Assembly (NCBI GenBank): GCA_031216445.1
Contig: CM062198.1
Span: 1,550,001 to 1,614,000, forward strand
DNA length: 64,000 nt
Source: Lateolabrax maculatus
Taxonomy: Eukaryota > Chordata > Actinopteri > Acropomatiformes > Lateolabracidae
Reading direction: 5' to 3'
Part shown: positions 58,729 through 64,000 of the stretch, in pieces
Numbering within the stretch: position 1 is the first letter of the stretch
How the letters are laid out: each line of letters starts with the position of its first letter
Translations under genes and position numbers: made by a program
Notes under the pieces: model-generated
What the model was told of the DNA's origin: nothing
Databases searched by the model: none
What the model saw: only the letters and a program-made list of their open reading frames with translations

Positions 58729-61700
58729 GTACGTTAACGTGGTGCTTTTCTTTCAGACAGCAGCTAGCTCCGAGCCCCTCTGTAATTTGACTTGACTTGA
58801 AACGTTACTGGAACGACCTGGAGAGGTGTGGGTGCACCTCAGAGTAACATGGCCCCACCACACCTCTCCAGGTCGCTCCAGTAACGTTTCAAGTCAAGTC
58901 AGTTTACAGAGACCCAACAGTTCCTACCATGAGCTACCATTATAATCAGACTAATAATAATAATAATAAGTGTAGCAGTGAGTGTGGAGCAGGAACATGG
59001 GGGCAGTAGACGGCCTGCAGTCACAGATCCAGACTCTACAGCTCCAGAGGCGGAAGTACCTGCAGGAAGAGGAATTACCAAACTACAGGAAGATGTGGAG
59101 TTAGTAACATGCATTAATGGAATAAGAATGAGGAGAGAGGAGCTCAGTGCATCATTGGAAATCCCCCGACAGCCCTAACTATAAGCTTTATTAAAAAGGA
59201 ACGTTTGAAGCAGACTCTTAAATGAGGAGAGGGCGTCTGCCTCCCGAATCCAAATTGGGAGCTGGTACCACAGAAGAGGAGCTTGATAGCTGAAGGCTCT
59301 GGTTCCCATTCTACTTTTAGAGACTTTAGGTACCACAAGTAACCCTGCATTCTGTGAGCGCTGTGCTCTAATGGGGTGAAGAGGGTGATTTTAAATTCTA
59401 TTCTGGATTTTACAGGGAGCCAGTGCAGAGGAGCTTATATTGGAGAAATACGTTCTCTTTTGCTATTTCCTGTCAGAACACATGCAGCAGCATTCTGTAT
59501 TAGCTGGAGAGTCTTTAGAGTCTTATTAGGGCAGCCCGATAATAAGGAATTACAATAATCCAACAAATGCATGGACTAGTTTTTCTGCGTCTTTTTGATG
59601 TCAGATTTTTTACAATGTTAGGTAGATGGAGAAGGCAGTCCTTGAAGTCTGTTTTATATGGTAGTTAAAGGACATGTCCTGATCAAAGGTTACTCCAAGA
59701 TTCCTTACAGTGGTGCTGGAAGCCAGGCAATGCCATCTAGAATTACTATATCAATAGATAATGCGTCTTGCAGGTGTTCCAGTAACATTCATGCTGCATT
59801 CACGGTCGACATCAGGAACTGGTTTATACCGCTCTGTTTATGTGTTTTGGTGGATGGATTTTTGGCTCTCCAGGTTCTATCAGTGACAGAAGAATTAACC
59901 AACTTCAGTAAAAGAAGTGATACCACAAAGTCAAATACTCAGACAGTAAAAGTGGGGTAAAAAAGTCCTGCACTCAAAATGTTACGTAACACTCCGCACA
60001 AAGTGTTGCCTAAACAGTGGAGAACTTTTCATTGCTTTGAAACCAGATGTATTCAGTGATCACATCTTTAAATCTCAACCACTATCAAAACTTTGTGAAT
60101 TTTACACTATTTTAAAACAGGTTCAAAATAAACCACAAATTAAATTAGACTGCAATTTGGTTCATGTAGTGGTACAGCCTATGTGATTTATATCTATAAC
60201 ATAACATATTCTATGAGGTAGCACGTTCCATACAGGAAATATGTACTGTTCTTATTGCTTATTGCATCATGGCTCAGAAGGTAGAGTAGATTCCTTGTTT
60301 GATCGCCGGCTCCTCCAGAGAAAGTGTCCAAATGTCCTTGATCACTCCTGATGAGCATTTGGCACCTTGCATGGCAGTGTATGAAGTTGGCACCTTGCAA
60401 ATCAGTGTATGAATATGTGTGTGAAGGGGTGCATGTGTTGTAAAGTGCTTTGAGTGGTCAGTAGATTAGAAATGCGCTGTATAAATGCAGTCCATTTATC
60501 ATTTATTTTGGTTTAAGCAGAAAATCAAAGATCCTTTAGAGACGTATAGATGAAAAGGTAGACATGTTCTGAATACAGTACTTTTATGAGGGTTGAGCTG
60601 TGGTAACAATATGCCATATATTTGGAATGGAGGTTGGGAGTGGAACAGTAACAGTAAGAGCCAGGCAGGTCCAGTATTATCACATAATTTCTCCTCTTTG
60701 TTCCACAGGAGGATGATGACATCGAGGAAGGTGACCTGCCGGAGCACAAAAGGTCTCCTCCTCCCATCGATTTCTCCAAGGTGGACACCTCCAAGCCAGA
60801 GGAGCTGCTCAAGATGTCCAAGAAGGGCAGGACTCTGATGGTTTTTGCTACAGTGTCAGGGGATCCCAGTGAGAAAGAGACGGAGGAGATCACAGGCCTG
60901 TGGCAGGGCAGCCTCTTCAATGCCAACTTTGATGTTCAGAGGTTAAAGACTATTAGAAATAAATTGGTAGTTATGCATGAACAGAGCCTGATTAAGCTTC
61001 AGTGCTTTCTTCCTGTTTGTGCTGACAAAAGATTTGAAGCTTTAGAGCAATAAACACAGTGACACCTGGTGGTTTGTAGAAATGATGGCAGCTGTTGTAC
61101 TGACACAATATCCAGCTGACCTCATGCATCAGATTCAGTCCCATTAACATTAACAGGGCTTCATGCTCATGTTCATTCACCAGCTTTTCTCTCATGCTTT
61201 TAACTACATCTCGAGGTCTTGTAGTCATCAAGTGACCTAAATATGGCACGTGGGTATTGTGATAATATACAACCCCCATATATGACCACCAGAGCTTGAT
61301 TATAAACATTTTTTAAATTGTTAGTAATTTGTCAGCTAACCTTTTTTCCAACCAACTGGCAACGGTTCCTGAACAAGAAACTATTTATTTTATTTTTTTC
61401 ATGTAGAAATGAAACAAACGTACCTTGTTGAATGTTACGCAGAGCACCAATACAGGCCTTGAATTAGGGTTAGGGTTGAAGGGAAATAACCACAATTCAG
61501 ATTGCAATACTTGTTAGAAAAATTGCACTTCAATGTTTTCCTCAAACTGTTCAGCCCTACACTGTGCTGCGCTGCCAGTGCCAGTGGAAGCAGAGTTGCT
61601 TGGGCTGATTACAAATTCAGGTTGTTTCTGCGAGTGATATTCAGTATCAAAGCTTATAAAGGTGGTTTTCATTCAGGCTTTGGAAAGAACTAAAGTGAAC

Positions 61701-63030
61701 GCGTTGCTTCTGTCCAGCCTCTACAGTATGGATGTGAAACTACAGTCTAAGCTCATTTATGATTATAAATCAATACATTTGCAATCAGTGATTACTTGCC
61801 TTTTAATCAGATTCATAACAGTTGACTTTTGGAGTACCCAGCTTGCAGACAGCAGCCCACTGCAGGCCGTCCTCAGGGACACCAACCTTACAACTCACAC
61901 CGGCCCTCAGCAGGCGGGCGGGTGGGCAGCTGGTTCTAAAGACCAGATGCTGCTGCATTTCACTTTTCTTTTGTTTGCTTCTGAAGCTTCCTATTGGAGC
62001 AACTGTGTATGTGTTTTTGCTTTTTTTTGCAGGTGAAAAATGTCTATGTCAAAGAAGTCTGTTAAAACTAGACTTAGTTCAATTGAAATGTTTTCCTGCT
62101 TATAAATATAACTGCATTATGATGAATATATACCAAATCTATTGGCATAATTAGGAAAGCAATGTATGTTACGGACAGACAGCCTTTTTTATTCTTAATC
62201 TGTCCGTATTCCTCATATTGTAACATAATATGGATGAGCACATTTTTCTACAGCCCTTAAAATTGTCATCCTCCAAAAATGTATTGTCAGAATCACCCTC
62301 GACCCCATCAGCTCCTTCATTTCAGGAAACTGACTTGACTGACTGACTTTTTTGAATATGTACTTTTATAGTCAAGCTATAGTTGAAAAAGGAAAATTTC
62401 ATCTCTTATGTGTCGCTCCTATTCAACCAACCATCTTCATCAACGTCAGTCAGAGGCAGGGGTCCTAACTTCTGGAAGTCTTTTTTTCATCTGATGTTGG
62501 CACATAGAAAGAGCTCCCTCCACTCGTTAGGTGCTATCAGCTTGAAATGTTCCTATAAGTTTAATTGTTTCATTGTAGTCAGCCTCACCATATTTCACAT
62601 GGTTTCTCCTCTCTTCTCTGGAAAATTTTATCTTAGTTTTTTCAGTTCCTTTGTATAAATGAAGCTGTTACACATTCACTGAAAACAACAGCAGTACATT
62701 ACAATGGAGGGTAGTCTATAGTAATGAATAGTACCTGGTTTCATCCACCTGTCCTCTTGCAGGTTCGTAGTTGGCTCCAACAGGGTGATCTTCATGCTGA
62801 GGGATGGCAGTATGGCCTGGGAGGTCAGAGACTTTCTTGTGGGCCAGGAACGCTGTGCAGACGTCACCGTGGAGGGACAAGTGTTCCCCGGCAAGGCTGC
62901 CAACAGGGACGACGTCAAATATCAGCAGCAGAAAGAAGTCAACACCAAGAAGAAGAGCAAGAAGAAGACTGAGAGCAAGAAGCCGGACTTAGAGGGGAAC
63001 AGTGCCAGCCAACGGAAGCAGGAGCTGTGA
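58573..63030 (+). CDS. mesd: LRP chaperone MESD, complete, three exons (58573-58728, 60709-60941, 62763-63030)
   Basis: MESD is an ER chaperone that helps fold the beta-propeller/EGF modules of LRP5/6 and other LDL-receptor-family proteins and is needed for Wnt signalling. The three exons join in phase (156, 233 and 268 nt) to give 218 residues. Exon 1 encodes a signal peptide (about residues 1-23, hydrophobic VVLLLCTSLLCILA) and KKKKDIRDYNDADMARLLEQ. Exon 2 gives EEDDDIEEGDLPEHKR, IDFSKVDTSKPEELLKMSKK, GRTLMVFATVSG and ITGLWQGSLFNANFDVQR. Exon 3 gives FVVGSNRVIFMLRDGSMAWE, DFLVGQERCADVTVEGQVF and a Lys-rich tail ending KQEL, an ER-retrieval signal where mammals have REDL. It is slightly shorter than human (234). 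Splice sites: GAG|GTACGT, TTCCACAG, AGAG|GTTAAA and CTCTTGCAG. A polyadenylation signal AATAAA lies at 63561-63566. It is divergent from tlnrd1. Confidence 0.97.
58788..58901. repeat. 44-nt inverted repeat, 26-nt loop, in mesd intron 1
   Basis: 58788-58831 and 58858-58901 are inverted copies with one mismatch. They comprise the L2 tail TTGACTTGA plus AACGTTACTGGAACGACCTG and GAGAGGTGTGG. Confidence 0.93.
58902..59790 (-). mobile_element. Antisense LINE-2 fragment in mesd intron 1
   Basis: It is the reverse complement of the L2 copy at 9104-10437. TTACAGAGACCCAACAGTTC, then relics of the RT C-terminus across 59170-59780 (GGAGCTTGATAGCTGAAGGC, ATTCTATTCTGGATTTTACA), and AATGCCATCTAGAATTACTA near the 5' truncation. 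An internal deletion and stops make it inactive. Confidence 0.88.
60262..60500 (+). mobile_element. tRNA-derived SINE in mesd intron 1
   Basis: A tRNA-like head (TGGCTCAGAAGGTAGAGTAG as A box; TTTGATCGCCGGCTCC as B box) is followed by GTGTATGAATATGTGTGTGA, AAAGTGCTTTGAGTGGTCAG and GCTGTATAAATGCAGTCCAT, the body and tail of a common teleost SINE family. Confidence 0.75.
60709..60941 (+). CDS. mesd: mesd exon 2
   Basis: Acceptor TTTGTTCCACAG, donor GTTAAAG; phase 0 in, 2 out. It encodes the first half of the chaperone core. The open frame runs on to 61053 past the donor, but the family sequence leaves it at VQR. Confidence 0.95.
60942..62762. other. mesd intron 2; nothing recognised
   Basis: AT-rich intron with a short TTAGGG-like run near 61466; no repeat or coding feature that I can support. 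Confidence 0.6.
62763..63030 (+). CDS. mesd: mesd exon 3
   Basis: Acceptor CCTCTTGCAG; phase 2 in. It encodes the second half of the core and the basic tail with KQEL. Confidence 0.96.
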
Positions 63031-63560
63031 TGGGATAACACAGAGGGAGAGGAAGAATCACATGTCCCTTTTCTTCTGGCCTGAGACATGCTTATTCTCT
63101 CTGAGAGTCATGGAATCTGTGAGCAGTGAAGTAATGAGGGGCTCCAGGACCATGTGAGGATGCGGTGGTTCAGAGTCGGCGGTATGAGTGAACTCATAAA
63201 TCCTGCTGCTTAGCTGGTATCATAACTCTCTCCCTGGAACATGTTACAGTAATGTGTTAGAATTGTCATTCATGTCACTGAGTGCTAACAAGTTATTTAA
63301 AATCCGATGTAACCTCAGTGCTGTCTGCTATCTTTAGTTATTTTCACCTAATGAAAACCAATAATGCACATATTATGCACAACTTTTTTTAATTTTTGTT
63401 TTTTGCTAAGTGCTATGTTTTTTTGTTTTTTTTTGTGGTACAGACAAGGAGTCACTCATCAGACCTTCAGGTCCTGGTCTGTGTTAAACTGTTCACGTCC
63501 AGCAGCACGTCAAGATTTGAAACAAAAACATTTTCTGTTTAATTTTTGAATGAATATGAA

Positions 63561-63566
63561 AATAAA
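63561..63566 (+). terminator. mesd: mesd polyadenylation signal
   Basis: AATAAA about 530 nt after the stop, the first such hexamer downstream. Confidence 0.75.
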
Positions 63567-63569
63567 CAT

Positions 63570-64000
63570 TTTTGATATAACCATATGAGATATGTTGTTG
63601 CTGAGGTTTGGATCACATGACTCCACGCATCCTGCTGGTCTTCAGTGTGTAGCGCAGACTTTGACTTTAGGCTGATACCACATGCAGTGTAATCACCTGA
63701 ATGCAACATCATGTTCCTTCATTTCCCAGACTAAATCATGTACTAACATGAGAGAAGCATGCAGGTGGAACTGGACAGTACAGACAATCAAATATCATGA
63801 TGCACTAGGTAGTCAAACGCCTGCCGAGATACTATTTATCACAGTTTGGGTCTGACTCATGCAAGAGCCCTGTAGGACTCAAAAATGTATCTGCAATTTG
63901 CAAGCCATAATCACCAGTGAAACCAGACACTTGCACTATTTGCACTGCAAATCACGTGTTAAAATTGCCCCAGGCCTTATCCCCCGACATCATTGTCTGA
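63570..64000. other. Downstream of mesd; nothing recognised
   Basis: Unremarkable sequence to the end of the window. Confidence 0.6.

Noticed and set aside
60942..61053. Extension of mesd exon 2 past the donor (RLKTIRNKLVVMHEQSL)
   Set aside because: Family sequence continues VQR-F-VGS in exon 3 at 62763 with proper splice sites.
61460..61480. TTAGGGTTAGGG-like motif
   Set aside because: Only two units, so not a telomeric repeat array.
1..64000. CRISPR arrays, bacterial operons, phage or plasmid modules
   Set aside because: The window is clearly vertebrate nuclear DNA; no regularly spaced repeats or prokaryotic gene organisation.

Overview
The window looks like nuclear DNA from a ray-finned (teleost) fish. 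It is AT-rich, with long introns, abundant CA/TA microsatellites, LINE-2, L1/Tx1-like and I/Nimb-like retrotransposon relics, a tRNA-derived SINE and many small inverted-repeat elements. The gene order IL16 - TLNRD1 - MESD, with TLNRD1 and MESD divergent, matches the vertebrate block on human 15q25. The exact species cannot be told from the sequence.

Region 1 (1 to about 30.7 kb, minus strand) is most of a pro-interleukin-16 gene (il16). I traced 20 coding segments from a start codon in a short 5' exon at 30425 down to position 1, where the gene runs off the window. Intron phase is consistent across every junction. The chain covers a basic N-terminus, two full PDZ domains (PDZ1 with a GLGF loop, PDZ2 with a GLGI loop) and part of the linker to the C-terminal PDZ pair, which lies outside the window. 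Introns carry LINE-2, an L1-like ORF1 relic, a tandem duplication and inverted-repeat elements.

Region 2 (about 30.7 to 50.2 kb) has no gene I can support. It holds degraded retroelements (a Ty3/Gypsy-type gag fragment, LINE RT fragments, two copies of one LINE 3' end), small DNA-transposon-like elements and microsatellites. CFAP161 sits between TLNRD1 and IL16 in human, but I did not find it here.

Region 3 (50.7 to 54.9 kb) holds tlnrd1, an intact single-exon gene on the minus strand, with a GC/CpG-rich block 0.8-1.6 kb upstream that is probably its promoter. Next to that block, on the plus strand, is an unrecognised two-exon candidate (53575-54748). Its second exon is GC-rich and open in two overlapping frames.

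Region 4 (57.2 to 63.6 kb) is mesd on the plus strand. It is complete in three exons and encodes a 218-residue ER chaperone ending in KQEL. Its GC-box/CCAAT promoter abuts the GAA tail of an I/Nimb-type LINE relic, and intron 1 holds an antisense LINE-2 fragment flanked by a 44-nt near-perfect inverted repeat.

The three genes are not a pathway. They are a conserved neighbourhood: a PDZ scaffold/cytokine precursor, an actin-bundling talin-rod protein, and a folding chaperone for LDL-receptor-family proteins.
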